This document shows positions 7,517 through 15,362 of a stretch of 26,369 nucleotides of DNA, piece after piece. This DNA is from Bacteroidota bacterium. Lineage in GTDB: Bacteria > Bacteroidota > Bacteroidia > Cytophagales > Cytophagaceae. Position 1 is the stretch's first letter. Every line of letters starts with the position of its first letter. The translations under genes were made by a program, and so were the position numbers. A model generated the notes under the pieces. That model saw nothing but the letters and a program-made list of their open reading frames with translations, had not been told where the DNA came from and ran no database searches. The stretch covers positions 1 through 26,369 of the forward strand of contig JAEWAY010000031.1 in NCBI GenBank assembly GCA_023391415.1, read 5' to 3'.

Positions 7517-8644
7517 TTACGCGAGCTTTCTGCCTTTCCAGATATATTTACCACGTTTACTGCAAATGGCGAAAAAGGATACATATATTGGGTAAAAAAA
7601 TTCAAGTAGTATATAGGCTCGCGTATTAAACGCTTTGCCACAGAATTTTACTATTTTCTTCAAAAATACGAATTCGACGAAGAATTTCAGGAAAGCCAGT
7701 GTTAAAAAAATATAAAGATCGAGTCTTTGGAACAGCGCCGCGGTCGCCGCGGCGAGAAAGCACACGTTGGCGATGAATACGAAAGCCGCCAGAAGCTTTG
7801 GGGCGACTGACTGGTAATAAGGCCATTTGGACGCCCATCGCAGGCGCTGTCGCGCGAAACTTCGCCAGTCCGGGAGCGGAGTTGTAGTGACCACCGCTTC
7901 CGGGTCAAACAAAAAGGCGACCTTTCCGGGGTAGTGGTGGGCGATTTTGTGCATGAGAAACTCGTCGTCTCCCGATGCCAGATGCTCTGTGCCCCTATAG
8001 CCATCTACGGCTATAAACGCGTCCCTGTCAAAGGCCAGGTTAGCTCCGTTGCACATGGAGGGAAGCCCAAGTCCCAGGCTCGCGGCGCCGCTGCCCACCA
8101 GACTGGCGAACTCGATGCTCTGCATCTGCCCGAACAATGTCCGGCCCGGCTCTATGGCGACAGGACCAAGAACCATTTTGAGGTTTTCCCGGCGATAAAA
8201 ATTCTCGATCGATCGCAGCCATTTACGACCGGGAAGACAATCCGCGTCAGTGGTGACGATCAGCCGCCCCGAGGCTTCCCCGATTCCATGGAGCAGCGCG
8301 GCTTTTTTGCCGGTCCCGGCGGATCGCAGTAAGCGCGTACGACTGTTTTTTGAAGCGAGATAGTCTTCTATGACCGACGTGGTGCCGTCATCCGAATGAT
8401 CGTCAATGACCAGCACTTCATACAGGTGGCCTGGATAACACTGTTCCTCCATTCTTTCAAGTAGCCGCGCTATGTTGTTTCGTTCGTTTCGGGTCGGGAT
8501 CAGGACGCTCAAAAATGTAGCGGGCGGAGTAGCGTCGTCCCCGCGAGGAGGGAGCTTTCGCCATTGAACCCAGAAACAGATCACCATGACGATATACAGG
8601 ATGACCGGTGGATAAAACAGGAGGGAAAGTAGTAAATGCTCCAT
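7517..8644 (-). CDS. Membrane glycosyltransferase, family GT2
   Basis: A second 375-residue GT2 enzyme, clearly different from the one at 1550-2677. An N-terminal membrane segment (about 5-27) precedes LSVLIPTRNERNNI (45-58), the Asp pair in VIDDHSDDGT (79-88), the metal-binding TDAD (132-135), SGDDEF (224-229) replacing the TED/GED box, and RQRLRW (265-270), a good Q-x-x-R-W motif. Three or so C-terminal helices follow. Putative products are an envelope glycan or glycolipid. With a YbhN-like membrane protein directly upstream (5-nt gap), transfer to a lipid carrier or hopanoid/lipid head group is another option. The start is the ATG at 8644. Confidence 0.9.
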   Translation of the reverse strand: MEHLLLSLLFYPPVILYIVMVICFWVQWRKLPPRGDDATPPATFLSVLIPTRNERNNIARLLERMEEQCYPGHLYEVLVIDDHSDDGTTSVIEDYLASKNSRTRLLRSAGTGKKAALLHGIGEASGRLIVTTDADCLPGRKWLRSIENFYRRENLKMVLGPVAIEPGRTLFGQMQSIEFASLVGSGAASLGLGLPSMCNGANLAFDRDAFIAVDGYRGTEHLASGDDEFLMHKIAHHYPGKVAFLFDPEAVVTTTPLPDWRSFARQRLRWASKWPYYQSVAPKLLAAFVFIANVCFLAAATAALFQRLDLYIFLTLAFLKFFVEFVFLKKIVKFCGKAFNTRAYILLEFFYPIYVSFFAICSKRGKYIWKGRKLA

Positions 8645-8649
8645 GCGAG

Positions 8650-9627
8650 TTACAGGTCTTTGGATGTCCGGAGGCGAATGCTGAAAACCAGGAACATGCC
8701 GATCAGCGAAGGGCTCAGCACATTGACCAGCCAGAGGACGATGCTGGCCTGTACGACATGCTGGTTTTCGAGACCCAGGGCCGCGAAAAAGAACCAGGCG
8801 GCGTATTCCCGGACACCCAGGTCGAACAAGGTGGGAACAATGGATTTCGCGAGAAAGATCAGGTTGACGCCGACAAGCTGTGTCAGCCAGAAACCCGGAA
8901 TATCGTATAGCCGGATCAGCAGTGTAAACTGGAGGGTAAATACCGCGTAGCGCAGAAAGGAAAAGAAGGCCAGGCGCGCGTATTCTCCGGAGGAATATTC
9001 GCTCAGGCGGCCGAAATAGCGATCAAGCCAATGGCCGAGACCGGCTTTTCGCGATACGCGGTAGCTCATAAACAGCGCTCCGGTCAATATCGGGGTCAGG
9101 ACGACGGCTATGGACAGCGCCGCGGCGCGTGTCGTAAATCCGGTATGTCCGACGATAAAATATAGCAGGGCGGCTCCGCCGGTCAGGATGGTGACCGCCA
9201 GTTGCGCTATCCGGGTGGCGAATACCGCGCCGACAAGACGACTTCGCTCCCTGTACGGCAAATGCAGGATGCGCCCGAAGTAGTCGCCCAGTCCATGAGG
9301 CGTAGCGAACCCCATGGCCACGCCGGTAAGAATCCCTTTGAAGGCTTCCATATAGCCTAAGGGATGAAAACGCTTGACCATCGTCCGCCATTTCAGGGCT
9401 TCCAGCCCCCAGTTCAGCGGCAGCAGCAGCAGGATCAGCGCGGCCTTCACCGGGTGTGCTAAAACCGCTTCGAGCAGGTCGTTGACGAAGCGCGCGCTCC
9501 AATACGGCTTGTCGCTGAGAAAATGGGCGGCGTAAGCGGCCAGAAAAAGAAAGATAAGGGTCTTGACCAATGGATAAGTATATGGTCGCGATTCGGCTTT
9601 TTTAAAAATAATCTGACTAAATTGCAT
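8650..9627 (-). CDS. YbhN / LPG-synthase-TM-like integral membrane protein (flippase-like domain)
   Basis: A protein of 325 residues with about seven to eight membrane helices, of the family annotated as lysylphosphatidylglycerol synthase transmembrane region, UPF0104 or YbhN-like. Supporting features are ALKWRTMVKRFHPLGYMEAF in the first third, GFATPHGLGDYFGRI with the conserved Gly/Pro-rich loop, and the late motif LFDLGVREYAAWFFFAALGL. The soluble aminoacyl-transferase domain of MprF is absent, so lipid aminoacylation is not expected; members are thought to act in lipid or lipid-linked sugar translocation. I prefer the ATG at 9627; a TTG one codon upstream (9630) would be a shared base with ruvC. 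It is the first gene of the long minus-strand operon, with only two bases between its start codon and that of ruvC. Confidence 0.8.
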   Translation of the reverse strand: MQFSQIIFKKAESRPYTYPLVKTLIFLFLAAYAAHFLSDKPYWSARFVNDLLEAVLAHPVKAALILLLLPLNWGLEALKWRTMVKRFHPLGYMEAFKGILTGVAMGFATPHGLGDYFGRILHLPYRERSRLVGAVFATRIAQLAVTILTGGAALLYFIVGHTGFTTRAAALSIAVVLTPILTGALFMSYRVSRKAGLGHWLDRYFGRLSEYSSGEYARLAFFSFLRYAVFTLQFTLLIRLYDIPGFWLTQLVGVNLIFLAKSIVPTLFDLGVREYAAWFFFAALGLENQHVVQASIVLWLVNVLSPSLIGMFLVFSIRLRTSKDL

Positions 9628-9629
9628 CA

Positions 9630-10184
9630 ATGTCGACTTCCATTGGTGAAAAAATCATTCTGGGTGTGGATCCTGGTACGACCGTTTTGGGGTATGGGAT
9701 CATTAAGGCGAAAGGGAGCAAGCTTACCCTGATCCAGTACGGAGTAATACACCTGAGCAAATACAGCAATCACGCCATGAAGTTAAGCAAAATATTCGAG
9801 AGAACGACACAGCTTATCGAGGAGTTCATGCCCGACGAGATGGCGGTCGAAGCGCCTTTCTTTGGCAAAAACGTTCAATCCATGCTCAAGCTGGGACGCG
9901 CGCAGGGAGTATGCATGGCCGCCGCCATCAGCTATGAAGTCCCCATTGTAGAGTACGCGCCAAAAGAAGTCAAGCTCTCCGTGACCGGAAATGGCAACGC
10001 TTCCAAGGAACAGGTCGCCGGTATGCTCAAACATCTTCTACAATTCAGTGACACACCCGAATTTCTCGATGCCACCGACGCGTTGGGCGTCGCTGTCTGC
10101 CATCATTTTCAGAATGGTAAAACCAAGACCGCGTCCAAAGGCTGGGGCGACTTCCTCAAGAAAAACCCCGATCGCCTGAAGTAA
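9630..10184 (+). CDS. ruvC: Crossover junction endodeoxyribonuclease RuvC
   Basis: Holliday-junction resolvase of 184 residues, the nuclease of the RuvABC recombination repair complex. The RNase H-like fold and the four catalytic acidic residues are visible: D14 in LGVDPGTTVLGYGII, E74 in VEAPFFGKN, and D147 and D150 in LDATDALGVAVCHHF. The Lys/Gln-rich segment KLGRAQGVCMAAA (87-99) also matches. Length is close to the usual 160-190. The C-terminus is basic (KKNPDRLK). The start is the ATG at 9630; no Shine-Dalgarno sequence is seen. It has no co-directional neighbour and converges with the CAP-domain gene, leaving a 42-nt gap without a clear terminator. Confidence 0.97.
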   Translation: MSTSIGEKIILGVDPGTTVLGYGIIKAKGSKLTLIQYGVIHLSKYSNHAMKLSKIFERTTQLIEEFMPDEMAVEAPFFGKNVQSMLKLGRAQGVCMAAAISYEVPIVEYAPKEVKLSVTGNGNASKEQVAGMLKHLLQFSDTPEFLDATDALGVAVCHHFQNGKTKTASKGWGDFLKKNPDRLK

Positions 10185-10226
10185 GCCGCTTCTCCGCGTT
10201 TTCATCCGCGCCAACCCAACTCTTGT

Positions 10227-10793
10227 TTACTTAGCCGCGAAAACCTGTACCGAGTATATTCTCGACTTGACCGGATCATGCGCCATCGAGATTCCGGTAC
10301 GCGTATAGCCCTTGTCCACGATGTTTTTATGATGCGGCTTGGATTGTATCCAGTTGGAGACCAGTTCTTCACTCATTTCTCCATAGGTCTTATGCAATAT
10401 TTCTTTTTCTCCATCGCGTATCCGGATATTGGCGGTCGCCACATACGCGATATTCTCCCCGACTGATTTATACGTTGGGTTATAGTGGGCCACCCGTTCA
10501 ACCGGCGTTTTGAACGCGGCTTTGTTTTGAAAATGGTCCAGTTTTCCTTTCTTTTTCAGATAGTCCGCGTGGAGCCCGGCCGCTGAGTTCAGGTCTTCCT
10601 CAAGAGACAGCCCCGGTATTCTTTTCTTTTCCCGATACGCGTTGATCTTATGGTCGACCAGTGAGACCAGGTATGCCATATCAGGGTTTTCCGGGTCGAA
10701 GCGGTCTCCGGGATGTTGGGCCGTCGCTTCGTTCCCGGTTAGAAGAAAGAGAAGCAGAAGCGGCGTCAAGGCCTTTTTAAGTATAGGGAACAT
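10227..10793 (-). CDS. Secreted CAP-domain (SCP/PR-1-like) protein
   Basis: A 188-residue exported protein. The first 25 residues form a signal peptide (KKALTPLLLLFLLTGNEATA, then QHPGD). The CAP domain follows with NSAAGLHADYLKKKGKLDH (about 68-86), VGENIAY (112-118), LVSNWIQSKPHHKNI (144-158) and a closing strand around GISMAHDPV...YSVQVFAA. His residues expected for the CAP cavity are present in LHADY and KPHHKNI. Function of bacterial CAP proteins is poorly defined; envelope or extracellular roles are likely. It begins 6 nt after the MuiA-like gene's stop and is probably co-transcribed with it. Confidence 0.88.
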   Translation of the reverse strand: MFPILKKALTPLLLLFLLTGNEATAQHPGDRFDPENPDMAYLVSLVDHKINAYREKKRIPGLSLEEDLNSAAGLHADYLKKKGKLDHFQNKAAFKTPVERVAHYNPTYKSVGENIAYVATANIRIRDGEKEILHKTYGEMSEELVSNWIQSKPHHKNIVDKGYTRTGISMAHDPVKSRIYSVQVFAAK

Positions 10794-10799
10794 GAGTGT

Positions 10800-12401
10800 T
10801 TAGCGTAATCCGTTTACCTGCTTGTTTTTGGGAAACTCGACCGAATATCGAAAAACAATACTTGTCGTTTGGCCGCCGGGTATCGTTTTATCCCATTCCA
10901 GCAATCCCGTCGTATCCGTTTTTCGGGCCCCGCTTATATCCTGGGCGTCTATTTTTATCTGGCTGTCCCGACTGACCGGTACCTGGTCCTGTATGATGAC
11001 GCGTATCGGATTCTTTTTGCTGTTGCGAACGCTGATCCGGTAAGCGAACTCTTCCGACCGGGCCGTACTCAGTAATTTTTTGCTTCGGAACTCCTTCAGA
11101 CTTTCCCGCTTTACCACCACATTTTTGTCTATCCCAAGTCCAAATTCCAATGTGTCCTCCGTCGTATTCAGGTTCAGATACGTTTCGCCTACATAGGAGC
11201 CTTCAAAGTAGACGTTCGCTTTGCCCGAGATCAGGTTTTTGTCGTCGTAATCGCTTACCCGAGCGATCAGATAGGCCGATTCCGATAGTTTGGGAATCGT
11301 AAAATGCCTGTATTCCGCTTGCAGGCTAAGGTTTTGTATATCGACCAGCCGTCCTTGGGAGGAGGAGGGAACCGAATAAGGGACTCCAATCGCGTATTCC
11401 ACCGCCAGAGCCGTTTCTACGGCCATCGTTCGCGAGGCGAGACCGGACGCTTCCATTTCAGCCATATTGTCCATAGCCATCGCCATGCTTACGCGCTTCT
11501 CTTTTTGCGCGGCGACAGGAGCCGCCTTGGCTGGTGGCGCTGGCTGATAAATCGACAGATACCAGGGATTCAGTTCAGGCTTTTGTCCGCCGATCGACGG
11601 GTTCCCCGTGGATAGCGTCAGTTTTACATTCTTCCATTCAACACCTGTATATTGATACACCATCGCCTTGCAGGCCACCGTGACCGGTTCGCCTACCTCC
11701 TTTACCCGAAGATCGTATATCGGATGCCAGGAAGCGTCGCTGATCACATAGTTCAGTTCAAAGGCCGCGTTGGTTCTGGCCGGCGCCGATACGGTCACCT
11801 TGATCCTTCCGGATGGTCCGGCGCCTGTTTTTAATACGGCAAGCTGATTTTTAATCCGTTGTACATTAGCCGTCATCGTCTCGATATCCCTGGAGTTTTT
11901 CAGGATTTGAAATCGTATGTCCAGCAGTCGCTTGCGGAAAAACTCCGCGAAGTATTCCAGATCGTCCGTATCCAGCGGCGCGTTTTTGCCGCCGATCGTC
12001 TGGTTGGCGACCAGCATCTGTTCTTCCTTTCGCATGACCTCTTCAAAGTCTTTGAAAGTCGTCAGTTGAAATTCATAAAACTTTAGCGAGTCCCGCAGAC
12101 GCGCGTGTTCCCGGGAGGGCTGTATGGGTTGCTGATAATTTTCCTCGTAAGATACCCCCAGTATCGTAAAACCGCCCTTGCCCGATACCTGTATGCTTCG
12201 CGGATCGACGCTTTTGGGCAGCCCTTCAAAAAACAATTCGCTTACGCCGGCTTCCAGCGTGGTGGAAGCTTCGGAGCTCAGTTGAGCCTGATTCAGAAAG
12301 ACCGTCGCCGTCTTGAGCTCAGCCGATAGCGACTTTTCCTGTCCCGATACCGTATGGACGATCAATAAAATCGCGGTAAAAAAATAGATGCTTTTGATCA
12401 T
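10800..12401 (-). CDS. DUF4140/DUF4139 (mucoidy inhibitor MuiA family) secreted protein
   Basis: I start this gene at the ATG at 12401 (533 residues) because it opens with a clean signal peptide, MIKSIYFFTAILLIVHTVSG; the open frame continues 26 codons upstream without meaningful sequence. The N-terminal DUF4140-like part contains LKTATVFLNQAQLSSEA, then ELFFEGLPKSVDPRSIQVSG. A helical coiled-coil section (roughly residues 85-190) follows, and a beta-rich DUF4139 region holds LNYVISDASWHPIYDLRV, GVEWKNVKLTLSTGNP, and a C-terminal LLEWDKTIPGGQTTSIVFRY. These are the hallmarks of the MuiA family, whose biochemical role is unknown. The middle has an Ala/Pro-rich low-complexity linker (PAPPAKAAPVAAQKEK). 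It is probably secreted or periplasmic and in an operon with the CAP protein. Confidence 0.9.
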   Translation of the reverse strand: MIKSIYFFTAILLIVHTVSGQEKSLSAELKTATVFLNQAQLSSEASTTLEAGVSELFFEGLPKSVDPRSIQVSGKGGFTILGVSYEENYQQPIQPSREHARLRDSLKFYEFQLTTFKDFEEVMRKEEQMLVANQTIGGKNAPLDTDDLEYFAEFFRKRLLDIRFQILKNSRDIETMTANVQRIKNQLAVLKTGAGPSGRIKVTVSAPARTNAAFELNYVISDASWHPIYDLRVKEVGEPVTVACKAMVYQYTGVEWKNVKLTLSTGNPSIGGQKPELNPWYLSIYQPAPPAKAAPVAAQKEKRVSMAMAMDNMAEMEASGLASRTMAVETALAVEYAIGVPYSVPSSSQGRLVDIQNLSLQAEYRHFTIPKLSESAYLIARVSDYDDKNLISGKANVYFEGSYVGETYLNLNTTEDTLEFGLGIDKNVVVKRESLKEFRSKKLLSTARSEEFAYRISVRNSKKNPIRVIIQDQVPVSRDSQIKIDAQDISGARKTDTTGLLEWDKTIPGGQTTSIVFRYSVEFPKNKQVNGLR

Positions 12402-12498
12402 ATTTGTATGTTTGTCCCAATTATTGGAGTTTTGCTCCCAAAACCGTTGAAATTTATACTTCAAACGGCTAAAAGCCAAAAAAAATATTTATAGAGCC
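12402..12498. promoter_or_regulatory. Divergent promoter region between MuiA-like and Ldh-like genes
   Basis: A 97-bp AT-rich space holds the starts of two divergent genes. It contains an imperfect inverted repeat, CCGTTGAA / TTCAAACGG, at about 12443-12467 and a short GGAG/CTCC hairpin just left of it. On the minus strand TAAATTTC is a 7-of-8 match to the -7 consensus TAnnTTTG. No clear -33 element could be placed, so individual promoters are not assigned. Confidence 0.3.
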
Positions 12499-13569
12499 AT
12501 GTATAGTTACGATCATTTGCTGGATTTTTCCAGACAGGTATTTCTCAGAATGGGTTGCTCTGAAATCGACGCGGACCTGGCGGCCACCACCTTGCTGTCC
12601 GCCGATCTGAGAGGAGTGGACTCCCATGGAGTCGCCCGCTTGAGCGGCTACGCGCGCTTGTGGGAGTCTGGTCGTATCAATACCCGTCCGGACATCCGGA
12701 TCGTGCATCAGACACCGAGTACCGCCGTGGTGGACGGCGACTCCGGTCTGGGGTTGGTCGTAGGGCCCAGAGCCATGGAGATTACCATCGAAAAAGCCTC
12801 CAACGCGGGCACCGGCTGGGTCTCCGTAAAAAATTCCAATCATTATGGCATAGCGGGTTATCACGCGATGAAAGCCCTGGCTTCCGACATGATCGGTATC
12901 GCCATGACCAACGCCAGTCCTCTTGTGGCGCCCACCTTTTCGCTGGAACGCATGTTGGGTACCAATCCCATCGCTGTAGCCATTCCCGCTGGCGGGGAGC
13001 CTCCCTTTGTCGCCGATTTCGCCACTACTACCGCCGCCAATGGCAAGCTCGAAATATTACAGCGCAAGGGGAGCGACGCGCCTGATGGCTGGATTCAGGA
13101 CGGGGAAGGCTACTTTACCAATGATCCGCACGCCCTGAAAAACGGAGGCGCTCTGCTGCCTCTGGGGGGCGATCGTGAGCATGGCAGTCACAAAGGATAC
13201 TGTCTGGGAGCCATTGTAGATATATTTTCAGCGGTATTGTCCGGAGCCAATTATGGTCCTTGGGCGCCGCCCTTCGTCAGTTTTCTGCCGCTTGCTCCCG
13301 ATCCGGTAGGGCGGGGGTTGGGGCATTTCTTTGGGGCCATGCGAGTCGACGCGTTCCGTCCCAAAGAGGAGTTTCTGTTTCATATGGACAATTGGATCAA
13401 GCGTTTCCGGGCGGCTAAGCCTGTGCCCGGACAAGACCGCGTGGAGATTCCCGGTGATCAGGAGCGGATTATTCAGGAACGGAGAGTCAAAGAAGGTATT
13501 CCCCTGCTGGAGCCGGTCGTAAAGGATCTGATTGAAACGGGAAAAAAATTTGACCTGGTTTTTGAGTAA
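12499..13569 (+). CDS. Ldh-family NAD(P)-dependent malate/L-lactate dehydrogenase-type oxidoreductase
   Basis: A 356-residue member of the LDH2/MDH2 (YlbC, ComC, delta-piperidine-2-carboxylate reductase) family, structurally unrelated to classical lactate dehydrogenase. Family signatures are LLSADLRGVDSHGVARLSGY (32-51), VDGDSGLGLVVG (about 78-89), VKNSNHYGIAGYHAM with the putative catalytic His near residue 116, MTNASPLVAP, LGTNPIAVAIPA, and the late HGSHKGYCLGAIVDI. Members reduce 2-keto acids or cyclic imino acids with NAD(P)H; sequence alone does not fix the substrate. The start is the ATG at 12499. It stands alone, followed by 300 bp of non-coding DNA. Confidence 0.92.
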   Translation: MYSYDHLLDFSRQVFLRMGCSEIDADLAATTLLSADLRGVDSHGVARLSGYARLWESGRINTRPDIRIVHQTPSTAVVDGDSGLGLVVGPRAMEITIEKASNAGTGWVSVKNSNHYGIAGYHAMKALASDMIGIAMTNASPLVAPTFSLERMLGTNPIAVAIPAGGEPPFVADFATTTAANGKLEILQRKGSDAPDGWIQDGEGYFTNDPHALKNGGALLPLGGDREHGSHKGYCLGAIVDIFSAVLSGANYGPWAPPFVSFLPLAPDPVGRGLGHFFGAMRVDAFRPKEEFLFHMDNWIKRFRAAKPVPGQDRVEIPGDQERIIQERRVKEGIPLLEPVVKDLIETGKKFDLVFE

Positions 13570-13871
13570 AGGTTGATATTGGCGGGAATGAGGAGGGGGA
13601 CGCGGATGAGAGAGAGGGCTGGGATGAGACTTGTTTATTTCACTTTGAACTCTGTTAAAACTTATGCTAGATTAATCTGGTTATTTTGATACGATTTGGA
13701 CCGGATAGTTAGAAGGGAATGGAATTTGCCATATTATTATCAGAAACTGCCGGTTGTCCGTTAGTCAGGAGTATGTGGAGTGGGACTTGAAGGAATAGGG
13801 AAAATGTTTTTTGTCACCTTTAAGCGTATATTCCGTATTAGTTGTTTGTATTCAGAAAGACAAATAAGGAT
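13570..13871. other. Intergenic region before the toxin-antitoxin-like pair
   Basis: About 300 bases without a supported gene. The left part is purine-rich (GGAATGAGGAGGGGGACGCG and similar) and the right part AT-rich. I found no convincing promoter consensus, hairpin terminator or repeat. Confidence 0.3.
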
Positions 13872-14150
13872 ATGAGAGGAGAAAGACCAAATAAAGAGAA
13901 CGAAAAATATAGTGGTTCCGGTTTTCATAAAAAGGAAAACAGAAAATTAATGGAGGTCGCGAAAATCGCTTCCTCAAAAGCGATAAGATCATCTGTCGCG
14001 CTCGGCCTGACGTACACGATCATTAGGGACAGGAAAGTAGTCGCTATCGGTCCGGATAATACAGAAAGAGTTATAGAATCATTGCCTGAACCGGATATTG
14101 ATCTTTCCGGTCTGAAAAAAGGGATGGTTCTAAAGCTTAAGCGACGGTGA
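13872..14150 (+). CDS. Putative antitoxin-like partner of zeta-toxin-family kinase
   Basis: A basic 92-residue protein. The open frame begins with a TTG at 13842, but the ATG at 13872 is the better start. The first 25 residues are polar and probably disordered. The rest, MEVAKIASSKAIRSSVALGL then TYTIIRDRKVVAIGP and a closing GMVLKLKRR, looks like a helix followed by a beta-hairpin. Small proteins of this shape often precede zeta-toxin/AAA genes in Bacteroidota, from memory and not from a search. Its TGA overlaps the GTG start of the kinase (GTGA), a typical coupled arrangement of antitoxin before toxin. Antitoxin function is inferred from position only. Confidence 0.65.
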   Translation: MRGERPNKENEKYSGSGFHKKENRKLMEVAKIASSKAIRSSVALGLTYTIIRDRKVVAIGPDNTERVIESLPEPDIDLSGLKKGMVLKLKRR

Positions 14151-14911
14151 GCGAGTATCGGTTAAGGGTTTTTGCAGGTCCGAATGGCTCAGGAAAAAGT
14201 ACACTTTTTGAGGCTTTTGCCAAAAAGTACAGGACCGGATCTTTTTTAAACGCTGATCTGATAGAGCATGAGCTTTCCACCAGAGGTTTTATCGATCTGA
14301 ATGATTATGAATTATGTCTGGATCAAAAGGATCTGGAAGCGTTCCTATTGACAAAAAGAGCCAAATCACTGATTGAGAAAGCGGAATCCGGTAATTACAT
14401 GATTGATCTTTCCATCAGGAATAATATTATTGTAGATGATAAAAATAATACGCGTAGCTACGTCGGATCTGTCATTAGCGCCTTCTTACGCCATCATCTG
14501 ACAGAAAAGAAGCTGAGCTTTTGTTTTGAAACTGTAATGAGCCATGCTTCGAAAATAGAAGAGATAAAGGAGGCAAAAGAGCAGGGCTATAAGACGTATT
14601 TATATTTTATCTGTACGGATAATCCTAAGGTAAATATTTCAAGGGTTGAAAACCGGGTCGAAAAAGGAGGACATAATGTCGCTCCTGATAAAATATCCGG
14701 CAGATATTTCAATACACTTGAAAATCTGATTTCAGCGGTAAAGAATACGGATAAATGCTATTTATTTGATAATTCGGGAAAAGAGTTTCAGTTAATAGCT
14801 ACCAAGGTAACTAAGGATGAGCTTTCCTTGGAGGTAGCACCGGAGTTGTTGCCTGACTGGTTTATTAACTATGTGCTGAAATACTACCTCACCTCCGAAA
14901 ATTCTCTCTAA
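14147..14911 (+). CDS. Zeta-toxin-like P-loop kinase
   Basis: A 254-residue P-loop protein of the zeta toxin/AAA_33 group. Walker A is GPNGSGKST (11-19). FLNADLIEHEL follows, with the Asp typical of the zeta substrate site. The central FCFETVMSHASKIEEIKEAK, then the RVENRVEKGGHNVAPDKISG segment (lid and conserved GGH-N/D) and RYFNTLENL match the zeta-like family, whose characterised members phosphorylate UDP-N-acetylglucosamine or related nucleotide sugars. The start is GTG at 14147, overlapping the upstream gene's stop by 4 nt. Its TAA (14909-14911) interlocks with the stop of the opposing 144-residue gene. Residues 95-130 (TRSYVGSVISAFLRHHLTEK) appear as an insertion between the two conserved parts. 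Base composition is more AT-rich than its neighbours, consistent with a mobile defence or addiction module. Confidence 0.85.
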   Translation: MSEYRLRVFAGPNGSGKSTLFEAFAKKYRTGSFLNADLIEHELSTRGFIDLNDYELCLDQKDLEAFLLTKRAKSLIEKAESGNYMIDLSIRNNIIVDDKNNTRSYVGSVISAFLRHHLTEKKLSFCFETVMSHASKIEEIKEAKEQGYKTYLYFICTDNPKVNISRVENRVEKGGHNVAPDKISGRYFNTLENLISAVKNTDKCYLFDNSGKEFQLIATKVTKDELSLEVAPELLPDWFINYVLKYYLTSENSL

Positions 14912-15342
14912 TACTTATTGACCGTGTCCCAGTACTTGTCCGCCAGCTCGTGCAGGGAGTCAAAGTTCATGCGTTCAAAGTTTTCATCATAGATTTTGAC
15001 TTCGTCGGCGGAAAGATACAGATTGCCTCCGGAGTAGGTATGACTACAGTTGGAGTAGATTTTGACCTTGTCGTACATATATTCCGCTCCGAGCATGTCG
15101 GGCTTAAGGCTTTCGATCAGCTTGATATCGGTGATCTGGTTGGATTCCTCATCCCAGGGCACAAAATAAAAAGCCGATACGTGTTTTAGGGTTCCGTAAA
15201 AATGTCTTGAACCGGGAATCACCATGTCCGCGAGATAGGCGCATTCTATTTTGAAGTTAATATCATTTCCTATCCTGGAAAACTCTTCAAAGTATCCTTC
15301 ATAGAATATGGAAAGAATATCTCTGACTTTTTTGGAATCCAT
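14908..15342 (-). CDS. Hypothetical protein, 144 residues
   Basis: Not recognised as a named family. It is soluble, acidic and aromatic-rich, with the notable pieces ECAYLADMVIPGSRHFYGTL, FYFVPWDEESNQITD, SNCSHTYSGGNLYLSADEV and a C-terminal helix LHELADKYWDTVNKY. The mixed beta-strand pattern with many Tyr/Phe/Trp and acidic residues resembles small immunity-type proteins, but I cannot name a family. The start is the ATG at 15342, 20 nt after the glycoside hydrolase stop, so it may be co-transcribed with it; the stop overlaps the kinase stop by 4 nt in convergent orientation. Low GC compared with the hydrolase suggests it belongs to the toxin island. Confidence 0.7.
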   Translation of the reverse strand: MDSKKVRDILSIFYEGYFEEFSRIGNDINFKIECAYLADMVIPGSRHFYGTLKHVSAFYFVPWDEESNQITDIKLIESLKPDMLGAEYMYDKVKIYSNCSHTYSGGNLYLSADEVKIYDENFERMNFDSLHELADKYWDTVNKY

Positions 15343-15362
15343 GAAAACGTTACTTTATTCAA

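Noticed and set aside
12402..12479. Upstream start of the MuiA-like gene (26 extra residues)
   Set aside because: The internal ATG at 12401 begins a clean signal peptide, which would be buried by the longer start.
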